Assembly (NCBI RefSeq): GCF_032854445.1
Contig: NC_088302.1
Location: 33,947,979 to 34,007,978, forward strand
Source: Liolophura sinensis
Lineage: Eukaryota; Mollusca; Polyplacophora; Chitonida; Chitonidae
DNA length: 60,000 nucleotides
Reading direction: 5' to 3'
Shown here: positions 23,756 to 36,349 of the stretch, one piece after another
Position numbering within the stretch: position 1 is the first letter of the stretch
How the letters are laid out: every line of letters starts with the position of its first letter
Made by a program: the position numbers and the translations under genes
Notes under the pieces: generated by a model
Database searches by the model: none
Seen by the model: the letters and a program-made list of their open reading frames with translations, nothing else
Told to the model about the DNA's origin: nothing

Positions 23756-24634
23756 TGCTGCTTATGACCTAGAATAGACTGTAACTATGTATACATTTAC
23801 ATGTTTGGCTATATATACATTTAATAATAATTATGAATTACATGAAGTACTGTGGAGCTACGAAGTTGTTGCTTGTTTATAAATTTTATTGAATTGAACA
23901 ATGGTTGTTCATTGCCTTCTGTGATGCATTAATTTTTTATGACGTTACATATTCCTGAGTGTCAGTCCATGGCTTTAATGCAAAGTGTGTGCAGTTATCG
24001 TTTGCCAGAATCTAGATGTGCACCAAAGTTATGAGTCTCTGTCCTTCTGGTTATCAATAATGACTGATTGAAAAATGTTGCTGAGTGAAGGTGTTTTTTT
24101 TATAAATATTTAAGTCTTGAAATGAAACATTCAGCGGTCTGCATTCTATTTTTCTTACCATTTTGCTATTTGTATAATACATATATTTATACTTACTGGT
24201 TCTGTATTCGATACATTTTAAGATTTGCATTATACATGATACATTTACGGCTTTACATATTTTTTTTTACGGATATATGTAGTTTGAAGAATACCTTTGT
24301 ATATATACTGTACATAATCATAAATAGATTTATATGAATGTATGTGAATGTATAATGATCGTGGGCTAATTGACCCTGGGTCAAATGGCTAGCAAAATCA
24401 CCAGTAAATCAGCAGCTGTAAGCATTGCTGAAAAAAAAAGGCTAATTTCCTTCAAATTTGTTTGTTTGGATGTATACTTCATAACTCTAAAATATGGTAC
24501 TGATATATTTTATGAAAATGATTTACACAGTGCGTTAAAGTTTTTTTTGTATGTTTGTTTTTGAGAAGTATTTGTACTACAAACTGTTAATGTCTCAAAT
24601 ACTGATGTTTGATGTAAGCAGAGACCAGTGAATT

Positions 24635-24662
24635 CACATACATACATACGTACATACATACA

Positions 24663-24696
<34 letters not shown>

Positions 24697-24746
24697 CTCA
24701 CTCACTCACTCACTCACCTCACTCACCTCACTCACTCACTCACTCA
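24635..24746. repeat. (CATA)n and (CTCA)n microsatellite
   Basis: About 55 bp of CATACATACATA is followed by about 45 bp of CTCACTCA with CTCACCTCAC interruptions. The open frames across it are repeat shadows. Confidence 0.92.
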
Positions 24747-24899
24747 GTGTAGTATATCCAGCTGTGGTATTAGGTTTTATAAGGATGACCAAAGTGTCCT
24801 TCCATTTGCCACACCCCCTCACACAGCTGAGCTAATTAACATGGGTAAGGGTGGGTAGAAATTGTAAGAAGGCTAAGAAATTTTCGAGCTGAAATAAAG

Positions 24900-26924
24900 A
24901 AATGAATGTGTCTTTCTGTATAAAGAAATATATTTCTGTATGACCGTTTGAATACACACAGCTAAAAGATACGGTTAGAAATTAGATTGTTTTAAAAGCA
25001 GTTTCAGAGAAAACTCAAGAAAATAAATATTTCTTGGGCGTATTATTGACAGACCCCCCTCCCCATCCCATTCTGACCACTATGATTCAGGAGAAACAGC
25101 TGGATCTTCATGTCTGTAGTGTAGAAGAAAAGCATTGGTTGAGAGGTATGATCTGACCTGACTGATGCTGGTAATATCTGCTCACTCCTTTGCATGTACG
25201 CTACGTATGGACTACAACTGATGTGTTAGCTAGTGAAGCTTGTGATATTTATGTCCTTCACTGAGTTTTGTAGGCTTGAAGGGAATTTAAAGGAATGATT
25301 AGGACTTAACACCCCATGTAGGTTGTTCTAAGTTCCTGCCATATACACATGTACCTATTAATAAACTAGCTGTTTTTACCTCAAATTTTAATACTGGGTT
25401 CTATCTGTTTTAGAGTATACACACATGTGAAGTTTATAAAACAGAATATATGAAGAACTTTATAATACCTATCTTTTGTCTTGTCTTTGAGACATTTGTA
25501 GATATTGTGGACCAACAGCTTGCTGGTATCTGGCTCTCACTGGCTTGTTTGTGACTTGATTTCACGAGATTTGTCACCTGACAAGGAGCAGTGGTTTCCT
25601 CCTGGTTATTGCTGGTTTGCTCCAGGTTATCACTGGTTTTATTTTGTTTATTTGCTGGTTTCCTTCAGCTATAAATTTTACTGAATGCCATCTTATTAAG
25701 GCAAAGCTGTCGACTATAGCATTGAACAACGATCAAATAAACTGTAACACTTGTGTTCCTTAATTTTTCCTGTGGTGTAATCGCTTCAAGGAAAAGCCGG
25801 AAGAGGGCACCGTATAAGAAAAAAAAAAATAAAAAAATGTGATGTGCCAGAGGGCAACTCACTATTCAGATTCTAATGTATCCACAGTGGAGTCGGTGTT
25901 GTACTGTCAAGGGCATAAAAGCTCACACATTTGATTAAAAGCCCAAGTATAACTCGAATGGTTCCCCCGAAGTTAACCTCTGACGGCCAAGGAGAGGCCT
26001 ATGTTGAACCCAATTTTATAGAATCAAAAACAAGCACGACTATGCAATAGCAGCTGCATCCTGTATAGAGGACATGTCATCTTAAACCCAAGACCCACAT
26101 TAATGGAATCAGAAGATGATGTATCCCCCATCAGTAAAAACAAATCAATCTTCGTTTCGAATCACCCACCCATTATTTCACTTTCATCCACCATTGTTTG
26201 GGACAATGACAGTTAGTTGTACTGTAAATCACGAAAAAGAACATGCTGATTTGTTGCCTTATCAATAGTTAAATGTAATGAATGCAGTCAGACTTTCTTA
26301 TTATACAGTGATGAAATCCACATGTTACTTATAGCATTATACTACGTTATCCTAGCAGGACAATATTCCTAAGTTCTTTTCTGTGAGTTTAAAATTAAAT
26401 TATCTTTCTAGAGAAAGGAAATCTTCTCTTCTGCTGTTTTACAAAAGATGCCCAGGTAAATATCATTACAGCTGTAAAAAACTGACAAAGGTGGCAGTTT
26501 TTCACCGTACAAAGTTTTATGCATTTAAAACAAAGGAAGCCTCACATACACAATCTCTCATTTTCCTTAAGGCAAGATTTCATCTTCATTTAGGCATAGC
26601 GTGGAAAATCTACACATTATCCACAATACATCTATACATTTTAACCCATTAAAAACTGCTCAAGGAAGTGCATTAACAAATTCTCATGTTATTAAACAAG
26701 TGAAAGTTATGATAAACACATCTTCTGTGGGCTTTCCACAGGCACTCATTTCAGCCATTTTGTCCTTTTGTAGTTTAATCCCAGGTTTAGAACAGGGCGT
26801 TTATGACGTTTCTGGAAGCCATTTCAAACCAATGCTGCTGTCCGAATTCCAGTATGGCCAACACTTTTGCATATCCTTCTGCATAGATGATGATACATGT
26901 AGTCCAATGTGAAAATCTATGTGC
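24900..26924. other. intergenic, no gene seen
   Basis: There is no SINE, array or splice-bounded exon. The frames at 26383-26652 and 26601-26912 have no recognisable product and overlap out of frame. Confidence 0.55.
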
Positions 26925-28506
26925 TAGGATACATGCTTGGTGGGTTTACTCAATATACTGGGTGGACCTGTGTCAGTGTACATGCATGGTGGGTTTACTC
27001 AATATACAGGGTGGACCTGTGTCAGTGTACATGCATGGTGGGTTTACTCAATATACAGGGTGGACATGTGTCAGTGTACATGCATGGTGGGTTTACTCAA
27101 TATACTGGGTGTACATGTGTTGGTGTATATGCGTGGTGAGTTTACTCAATATACTGGGTGGACCTGTGTCAGTGTACATGCATGGTGGGTTTACTCAATA
27201 TACAGGGTGGTCATGTGTCAGTGTACATACATGATGGGTTTACTCAATATACTGGGTGGACATGTTTCAGTGTAGGTACATGGTGGGTTTACTCAGTATA
27301 TACTGGGTGGACCTGTGTCAGTATATATACATGCTGGGTTTTGCTCAATGTACTGGGTGGACATGTGTCGGTGTACATGCATGGTGGATTTACTCAATAT
27401 ACAGGGTGGACCTGTTTCAGTGTAGGTACATGGTGGGTTTACTCAATATACTGGGTGGACCTGTGTCGGTGTACATGCATGGTGGATTTACTCAATATAC
27501 AGGGTGGACCTGTTTCAGTGTAGGTACATGCTGGGTTTACTCAATATACTGGGTGGACATGTGTCAGTGTACATGCATGGTGGGTTTACTCAATATATTG
27601 GGTGGACCTGTGTTAGTGTACATACATGAGGGGTTACTCAATATACTGGGTGGACATGTGTCAGTGTACATGCATGGTGTGTTTACTCAATATACTGGAT
27701 GGACATGTGTCAGTGTACATGCATGGTGGGTTTACTCAATATACTGGGTGGACATGTGTCAGTGTATGTACATGGTGGGTTTACTCAATATATTGGGTGG
27801 ACATGTGTCAGTGTACATGCATGGTGGGTTTACTCAATATACTGGGTGGACCTGTTTCAGTGTAGGTACATGGTGGGTTTACTCAATATACTGGGTGGAC
27901 CTGTTTCAGTGTAGGTACATGGTGGGTTTACTCAGTATATACTGGGTGGACCTGTGTCAGTATATATACATGCTGGGTTTTACTCAACATACAGGGTGGA
28001 CCTGTGTCAGTGTACATGCATGGTGGGTTTACTCAGTATACTGGGTAGACATGTGTCAGTGTATGTACATGGTGGGTTTACTCAATATACTGGGTGGACA
28101 TGTTTCAGTGTAGGTACATGGTGGGTTTACTCAGTATATACTGGGTGGACCTGTGTCAGTATATATACATGCTGGGTTTTACTCAATGTACTGGGTGGAC
28201 CTGTGTAGGTGTTCATGCATAGTGGATTTACTCAATACACAGGGTGGACCTGTTTCAGTGTAGGTACATGCTGGGTTTACTCAATATACTGGGTGGACCT
28301 GTGTCAGTGTACATGCATGGTGGGTTTACTCAATATACTGGGTGGATATGTGTCAGTGTATGTACATGGTGGGTTTACTCAATATACTGGGTGGACATGT
28401 GTCAGTGTACATGCATGGTGATTTTACTCAATATACTGGGTGGACATGTGTCAGTATACATACATGGTGGGTTTACTCAATATACTGGGTGGACATGTGT
28501 CAGTGT

Positions 28507-29427
28507 ACATGCATGGTGGGTTTACTCAGTATATTGGGTGTACATGTGTCAGTATACATACATGGTGGGTTTTACTCAATATACTGGGTGGACCTGTGTC
28601 AATGTACATGCATGGTGGGTTTACTCAATATACTGGGTGGACCTATTTCAGTGTAGGTACATGGTGGGCTTACTCATTATATACTGGGTGGACCTGTGTC
28701 AGTGTACATGCATGGTGGGTTTACTCAATATACTGGGTGGACCTGTTTCAGTGTAGGTACATGGTGGGTTTACTTAATATACTGGGTGGACATGTGTCGG
28801 TGTACATGCATGGTGGGTTTACTCAATATACTGGGTGGACATGTGTCGGTGTACATGCATGGTGGGTTTGCTCAATATGCAAGGTGGACATGTGTCAGTG
28901 TACATGCATGGTGGGTTTTCTCAATATACTGGGTGGACATGTGTCAGTGTACATGTATGGTGGGTTTACTCAGAAAACAGGGTGGACATGTGTCAGTGTA
29001 CATGCATGGTAGTTTTACTCAATATACTGGGTGGACATGTGTCAGTTTACTTGTATGGTGGGTTTACTCAATATACTGGTTGGACCTGTTTTAGTGTAGG
29101 TACATGGTGGGTTTACTTAATACATTGGGTGGACATGTGTCGGTGTACATGCATGGTGGGTTTACTCAATATACTGGGTGGACATGTGTCAGTGTACATG
29201 CATGGTGGGTTTACTCAGTACACAGGGTGGACATGTGTCATTGTACATGCATGGTGGGTATACTCAATATACTGGGTGAACATGTGTCCGTGTACATGCA
29301 TGGTGGCTTTATTCAATATACTGGGTGGACATGTGTCAGTGTACATGCATGGTGGGTTTACTCAATATACTGGGTGGACCTGTGTCGGTGTACATGCATG
29401 GTGGGTTTACTCAGTATACTGGGTGGA
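28507..29427. repeat. large duplicated block within the 49 bp array (left copy)
   Basis: About 920 bp recurs at 30187-31107, offset by 1680 bp, with only a handful of differences, for example GTGTCGGTG/GTGTCTGTG near 28849. Variant units occur in the same order in both, so the block was copied as one piece. Confidence 0.88.
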
Positions 29428-30186
29428 CATGTGTCAGTGTACATGCATGGTGGGTTTACTCAGTATACTGGGTGGACCTGTTTCATTGTACATGCATGGT
29501 GGGTTTACTCAATATACTGGGTGGACCTGTTTCAATGTACGTACATGGTGGACTTACTCAGTATATACTGGGTGGACCTGTGTCAGTATACATACATGCT
29601 GGGTTTTACTCAATATACTGGGTGGACATGTGTCAGTGTAGGTACATGGTGGATTTACTCAGTATATACTAAGTGGACCTGTGTCAGTATATATACATGC
29701 TGGGTTTTACTCAATATACTGGGTGGACCTTTGTCAGTATACATACATGCTGGGTTTTACTCAACATTCTGGGTGGACTTGTGTCAGTGTTCATACTTGG
29801 TGGGTTTACTCAGTATATACTGGGTGGACCTGTGTCAGTATATATACATGCTGGGTTTTACTCAATATACTGGGCGGACATGTGTCAGTATTCATACTTG
29901 GTGGGTTTACTCATTATACTGGGTGGATATGTGTCAGTGTACATACTTGGTGGGTTTACTCAGTATTCAGGGGGGACATGTGTCAGCATACATATTTAGT
30001 GGATTTTACTAAGTACACAGGGTGGACCTGTTTCATTGTACATACATGGTGGGTTTACTCAGTATTTAGGGTGGACCTGTGTAAGTATACATACATGGCG
30101 GGGTTACTGAGATATAGGGTGGACCTGTGTCAGTGTACATACTTGGTGGGTTTACTCAATATACTGGGTGGACATGTGTCAGTGTA

Positions 30187-31107
30187 CATGCATGGGTGGG
30201 TTTACTCAGTATATTGGGTGTACATGTGTCAGTATACATACATGGTGGGTTTTACTCAATATACTGGGTGGACCTGTGTCAATGTACATGCATGGTGGGT
30301 TTACTCAATATACTGGGTGGACCTATTTCAGTGTAGGTACATGGTGGGCTTACTCATTATATACTGGGTGGACCTGTGTCAGTGTACATGCATGGTGGGT
30401 TTACTCAATATACTGGGTGGACCTGTTTCAGTGTAGGTACATGGTGGGTTTACTTAATATACTGGGTGGACATGTGTCGGTGTACATGCATGGTGGGTTT
30501 ACTCAATATACTGGGTGGACATGTGTCTGTGTACATGCATGGTGGGTTTGCTCAATATGCAAGGTGGACATGTGTCAGTGTGCATGCATGGTGGGTTTTC
30601 TCAATATACTGGGTGGACATGTGTCAGTGTACATGTATGGTGGGTTTACTCAGAAAACAGGGTGGACATGTGTCAGTGTACATGCATGGTAGTTTTACTC
30701 AATATACTGGGTGGACATGTGTCAGTTTACTTGTATGGTGGGTTTACTCAATATACTGGTTGGACCTGTTTTAGTGTAGGTACATGGTGGGTTTACTTAA
30801 TACATTGGGTGGACATGTGTCGGTGTACATGCATGGTGGGTTTACTCAATATACTGGGTGGACATGTGTCAGTGTACATGCATGGTGGGTTTACTCAGTA
30901 CACAGGGTGGACATGTGTCATTGTACATGCATGGTGGGTATACTCAATATACTGGGTGAACATGTGTCCGTGTACATGCATGGTGGCTTTATTCAATATA
31001 CTGGGTGGACATGTGTCAGTGTACATGCATGGTGGGTTTACTCAATATACTGGGTGGACCTGTGTCGGTGTACATGCATGGTGGGTTTACTCAGTATACT
31101 GGGTGGA
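30187..31107. repeat. large duplicated block within the 49 bp array (right copy)
   Basis: The partner of 28507-29427. At its right edge the sequence switches to a copy of about 29924-30150 (GGATATGTGTCAGTGTACAT then ATTCAGGGGGGACATG), offset about 1182 bp. A third version of that segment starts near 32138. Confidence 0.88.
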
Positions 31108-33249
31108 TATGTGTCAGTGTACATACTTGGTGGGTTTACTCAGTATTCAGGGGGGACATGTGTCAGCATACATATTTAGTGGATTTTACTAAGTACACAG
31201 GGTGGACCTGTTTCATTGTACATACATGGTGGGTTTACTCAGTATTTAGGGTGGACCTGTGTAAGTATACATACATGGCGGGGTTACTGAGATATAGGGT
31301 GGACCTGTGTCAGTGTACATACTTGGTGGGTTTACTCAGTATACTGGGTGGACCTGTTTTAGTGTACATGCATGGTGGGTTTATTCAGTATACTGGGTGG
31401 ACCTGTTTCAGTGTAGGTACATGGTGGGCTTACTCAGTATATACTGGGTGGACCTGTGTCAGTATACATACATGCTGGGTTTTACTTAATATACTGGGTG
31501 GACATGTGTCAGTTTAAATGCATGGTGCGTTTACTCAATATACTGGGTGGACATGTGTCAGTGTACATGCATGGTGGGTTTACTCAATATATTGGGTGGA
31601 CCTGTTTCAGTGTAGGTACATGGTGGGCTTACTCAGTATATACTGGGTGGACCTGTGTCAGTATACATACATGCTGGGTTTTACTCAATATACTGGGTGG
31701 ACATGTGTCAGTGTGGGTACATGGTGGGCTTACTCAGTATATACTGGGTGGACCTGTGTCAGTATATATACATGCTGAGTTTTACTCAATGTACTGGGTG
31801 GATCTTTGTCAGTATACATACATGCTAGGTTTTACTCAACATACTGGGTGGACTTGTGTCAGTATTCATACTTGGTGGGTTTACTCAGTATATACTGGGT
31901 GGACCTGTGTCAGTATATATACATGCTGGGTTTTACTCAATAGACTGGGCGGACATGTGTCAATGTACATAAATGGTGGGTTTACTCAATATACTGGCTG
32001 GACATGTGTCAGTATTCATGCTTGGTGGGTTTACTCATTATACTGGGTGGATATGTGTCAGTGTACATACTTGGTGGGTTTCCTCAATATACTGGGTGGA
32101 CATGTGTCAGTATTCATGCTTGGTGGGTTTACTCATTATACTGGGTGGATATGTGTCAGTGTACATACTTGGTGGGTTTACTCAGTATTCAGGGGGGGAC
32201 ATGTGTCAGCATACATATTTGGTGGATTTTACTAAGCACACAGGGTGGACCTGTTTCATTGTACATACATGGTGGGTTTACTCAGTATTTAGGGTGGACC
32301 TGTGTAAGTATACATACATGGCGGGGTTACTGAGATATAGGGTGGACCTGTGTCAGTGTACATACTTGGTGGGTTTACTCAGTATACAGGGTGGACATTT
32401 GTCAGTATATATACATGGTGGGTTTTACTCAATATACTGGGTGGACCTGTGTCACTTGACATACTTGGTGGGTTTACTCAATATACTTTTTGGACCTTTG
32501 TCAGTATATATACATGCTGGGTTTACTCAGTATACAAGGTGAACATGTGTCAGTATACATACTTGGTGGGTTTACTCAGTATATAGGGTGGACATGTGTC
32601 AGTATACATACTTGGTGGGTTTACTCAGTATATAGGGTGGACCTGTGTCAGTATACATACTTGGTGGGTTTACTCAGTATATAGGGTGGACATGTGTGAG
32701 TGTACATACTTGGTGGGTTTACTCAGTATACAGGATGGACATGTGTCAGTATACATACATGTTGGGTTTTACTCAAAATACTGGGTGGACCTGTGTCAGT
32801 ATGTATACGTGGTGTGTTTACTCAGTATATAGGGTGGACACGTGTCAGTGTACATACTTGGTGGGTTTACTCAGTATATAGGGTGGACACGTGTCAGTGT
32901 ACATAATTGGTGGGTTTACTCAATATACTGAGTTGACATGTATCAGTATACATACTTGGTGGGTTTACTCAATGTATAGGGTGGACACGTGTCAGTATAC
33001 ATACTTGGTGGGTTTACTTACTATATAGGGTGGACCCGTGTTGGTATACATACTTGATGGGTTTACTCAGTATATTGGGTGGACCTGGGTCAGTATACAT
33101 ACTTGGTGGGTTTACTCAATATATAGGGTGGACACGTGTCAGTGTGCATACTTGGTGGGTTTACTCAGTATATAGGAAGAACATGTGCCATTATACATAC
33201 ATGGTGGGTTTAAACAATATACTTGCTGGGTTTACTCCGTATACTGTGT

Positions 33250-33655
33250 TGACTTATACCTAATCCCATGACTGGACTTGAGTTTGTCATGTAATAATTA
33301 ACAGGTTGTCATGTTACACAGTGTTTTCTTTTTCAGTGCAAGGATTTATGGTGTAGCACGATCGACGGTTGTAGACAGCATTTAGACGTATGATTGGATA
33401 TGTATATAGGAGTTATCTCCCTCGTTGTAACGCCAAGGCCTTGCTTCGTAGAGCAGATCCCACTGCTACTGTAAGGCTTCCTTGTTGTCTATCGCCGCAG
33501 TTATTTTGCAGTATGAGATTATATCGAACCGATACAAATCCATTTTTTTGCGAATGACTGGAAGGAAGGCTCAAATGTTTGTAATGTGGAAAATAGCTCA
33601 ACGTGCCATGTTATTTATTAACCCCCAAAATAATTCACTTCATAAATAATAAATA
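33250..33655. other. flank of the array with a weak terminal-exon candidate
   Basis: A strong acceptor (GTTTTCTTTTTCAG) at 33336 leads into an 18-codon open stretch CKDLWCSTIDGCRQHLDV ending in TGA at 33393. No partner exon was found, so it is not annotated as a gene. Confidence 0.25.
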
Positions 33656-33825
33656 ATTGCCCGCCATACGATGGCGGCCAGCATTATGGTTGGAAGAAAC
33701 CGGGTAAAACTCGGGTGAAACCCATGACCATCCGCAGGCTGCTGGCAGATCTTCCCGCGTGCGACCCTGAGAGAGGAAGCCATAATGAGCTGGACTTGAA
33801 AATCACAGTGATCGCAGAGTCAGAT
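33656..33825 (-). mobile_element. SINE family A, degenerate, inverted
   Basis: GATGGCGGCCAGCATTATGG, CATGACCATCCGCAGGCTGC and GAGCTGGACTTGAAAATCAC follow the inverted family A order, with more substitutions than the copies in intron 8. Confidence 0.78.
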
Positions 33826-34325
33826 TTCAGTGTAATAAATCATCCATTTTAGAGTGTAACATGATTTGTTGGATGAAGACATTAACATCAGCAATCGAGA
33901 CGTAACAGTCAAGTTGAGCCACTCATGATCATACAACTGTGTATATGAAGTTTTTTTAAATCATGCTCGACGCGTTGTCACCAAATTGTATTAAGGCGGA
34001 AAGATCCGATGTAATCAATCGGGTACCAGTGCATAACGTACATTTTTTAAAAGTCTTTCGATGCTTTTATAGAACTAAGATTCACTTTTCGTTTTCAGAA
34101 TTGATGCGTCTAAGTTTGTCACTCGGATATGCTTAGTGTAGAGCACAGAACAGTAATAATTGGCCGCTAAATTAAATGTGTATGTGGTGAGCTCAGTTGA
34201 AGTTGCAGAGATTAAATGTGCAGCAATCCTAATATAATCGTCAGCTCTCATTTAGAATGAGAGAAGGAAATGTGGGCAGCTGCATATTAATAAGAATCAA
34301 GCAGCTTTGCCATGTTTTGGTGCAT

Positions 34326-34520
34326 GTTTTGTGCCGTACTAAAGAATATTTCACATACGACGGCGGCCAACATTCTGGTGTGGTGAAACCGAGTTGAGCC
34401 CGGAGTTAAAAACCACGACTATACGCATGTTGCTGGAAGACCTTCCCACTTACAATAGGAGATGCGTGCTTAGATGACTAATGCGCTGGCTTGCTGCGAC
34501 TGATAGAGTCGCGGCCAGTG
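34326..34520 (-). mobile_element. SINE family A, degenerate, inverted
   Basis: GTGCCGTACTAAAGAATATT, ACGACGGCGGCCAACATTCT and GCTGGAAGACCTTCCCACTT are visible; the head region has decayed. A tail-like AGTACGAGGTTAAACATCAA lies just downstream at about 34600 and may belong to another insertion. Confidence 0.65.
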
Positions 34521-34639
34521 AGAACGGTGATTTATTCAGTTAACTCCAGTATCCCACACCTATAAATCTAACTGCCGTTATATCTGTGGATCCTTCTTCA
34601 GTACGAGGTTAAACATCAATCAGTCAGTGAGTGAGTCAG

Positions 34640-35225
34640 TCGGTTCTGTAAATATGTGCACAGAGGATATGTGTGCTCTCTCTTACTACCAAAGGTTGTT
34701 GTAGTTGAAAGTGCAGGGTACATGCAAACCTAGCTTTATACATCCTCAAGATAATTCATAGGAGCAAATGTCAAAACGAAAAAGCAATGAGCGAATGAGA
34801 GGTCTTTGCCTGGGAGATGATTTTATCAAAATCCCACTCCGTTTCCTGGTCACTTGTTGGTGCTGACTTTCACTTGAAAATGATTGATTGTTTGAATTTA
34901 CCACGTGTTGGAAGGGTGGGGATTTTCCGCACATACCCAGAGGTGGGTTCTACCCAAAGTGCCAAAGAGAGCAGCAAAAAATAAATCAATAAATAAACAA
35001 AATGACGGCACTTTTGATGGATTATACCATCGGACAGCGCAAAGGAAGAAAAAGGAATTTATTGGGTGAAGTACGTAAGTGAAATTCAAGATGGGTGCAG
35101 TTTGCCTGTGACAAGTATAGTCGTTAAACCATATGACACTTATTCAGGCAATAACAGTACACATTTACTGACTGTTTTGTGAAAATTGTTTTTTTTATTT
35201 ATATATTTATTTGATTGGTGTTTAT
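34640..35225. other. intergenic, no gene seen
   Basis: Short open frames only. A T-rich run and TTTATATATTTATTTGATTG near 35190-35220 look like a second, inverted SINE tail abutting the next copy. Confidence 0.5.
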
Positions 35226-35233
35226 AACTCCAT

Positions 35234-35495
35234 ATGTTGGTTAGCACGCCAGGGCGGCGCAATGATCCAGGAGCCTCTCACCAACGCGGCCAATGTAAGT
35301 TCAAGTCCAGCTCATGCTGGCTTCCTCTCCGGCCGTTCGTGAGAAGGTCTGGCAACAATCTGCGGACGGCCTGGGTTTCCGCCCAGCTCTGCCCGGTTTC
35401 TTGCCACCTTAATGCTGGCCGCCGTGGTTTGAGAAACATTCTTGAACACGGCGTAAACACACAAATTATCATAAATAAATAAATAAATAATTATA
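35234..35495 (+). mobile_element. SINE family A, nearly complete
   Basis: The head has GTTGGTTAGCACGCCAGGGC and the B-box region GTAAGTTCAAGTCCAGCTC. The body and ACATTCTTGAACACGGCGTA follow, then an AAATA tail. Confidence 0.83.
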
Positions 35496-35499
35496 ACTC

Positions 35500-36010
35500 C
35501 ATATTCAGAAATTTATCAGTTATTCGACCGCAGTTGGTAAACTTTATAGATGGGGGAGGCCCAGAGTAAACTACTGTCATTAATTCGCAGGATATACCTG
35601 ACAAATTCTCCGATATAAACCCACTGTCGAATTAGCGAGAGCTAAATACGTCATTGTAACGTCATTGTTCTGGTGCCAGTCGGCTGATTTTCTTGTAATG
35701 TTACATCCGTTAAAATCAATGTTTGTTTATAGTTCAGTATATGTACGCAAGTGTCCTTTAAGGAGGCACCTTGGTGGAATAAGCTGTTAATAAGGCACTT
35801 TTATGCAGACATTTTTCAAAGAAGTATGAAATTTCCAGTGAAAATCGTATTAATTTTCGTTTGACGTTACAGTTTCTGCCCATGAGCAATGAACCGAAAA
35901 TACTTCACATATAAAACAGTGTGGTTTTTTTTCAGTGTCGCAGCTTGTGCTGTTTGAGTATTTTGAGAATGCATACCTATATTTTCCCTCCTCAAACGCG
36001 TTTACGGCTT
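35500..36010. other. intergenic, possible old SINE relic
   Basis: Near 35500-35610, CGACCGCAGTTGGTAAACTT and GGCCCAGAGTAAACTACTGT resemble a stretch at about 53040-53130 (GGAGTGCCCAGAGTAAACCA). This suggests a third repeat family, inverted. No gene was seen. Confidence 0.4.
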
Positions 36011-36014
36011 CGTA

Positions 36015-36344
36015 ACCAGACCCCCGTTACACCAGGTGTAGGTAACTACATGTACAATGGACCTAGACGCCCGCTACACCAGGTGTAACTAACTACCTGT
36101 ACAATGGAACCAGACGCCCGTTACTCCAGGTTTAAGTAACTACCTGTACAATGTGAACAGACGCCCGTTACTCCAGGTTTAAGTAACTACCTGTACAATG
36201 GAACCAGACGCCCGTTACTCCAGGTTTAAGTAACTACCTGTACAATGGGAACAGACGCCCGTTACTCCAGGTGTAAGTAACTACCTGTACAAAGGAAATA
36301 GACGCCCGTTACTCCAGGTGTAAGTAACTACCTGTGTAATGGAA
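36015..36344. repeat. 47 bp minisatellite, 7 copies
   Basis: Seven copies of ACGCCCGTTACTCCAGGTTT followed by AAGTAACTACCTGTACAATG and a variable GGAACCAG. The unit includes CAGGT(T/G)TAAGT, so it repeats donor-like sites. Confidence 0.93.
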
Positions 36345-36349
36345 TCGTT

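Larger units (their letters stand above)
23159..24898 (+). other. probable 3' UTR / downstream region of the SH2 gene
   Basis: The first canonical AATAAA that I found after the stop is at 24893-24898, about 1.7 kb downstream, so the 3' UTR may be long. The interval includes a 44 bp triplication and a CATA/CTCA microsatellite. The true end cannot be fixed from sequence alone. Confidence 0.35.
26925..33245. repeat. 6.3 kb minisatellite of a 49 bp unit, about 128 copies
   Basis: The unit is TGGTGGGTTTACTCAATATA, CTGGGTGGACATGTGTCAGT and GTACATGCA. Length variants of 50-52 bp arise from ACTCAGTATATACTGGG and from GGGTTTTACTC. Sequence subtypes (GTAGGTACATGG, TATATACATGCTGGG, TACATACTTGGTGGG) cluster regionally, with the last dominating the right end. 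Since 49 is one more than a multiple of three and stops are rare on the + strand, long frames (up to 302 codons) open in all three frames. They are not genes. Confidence 0.96.

Noticed and set aside
26887-32906. About thirty overlapping open frames of 60-302 codons on the + strand
   Set aside because: All are translations of the 49 bp minisatellite in different frames. They have no consistent start, no splice sites and no domain.
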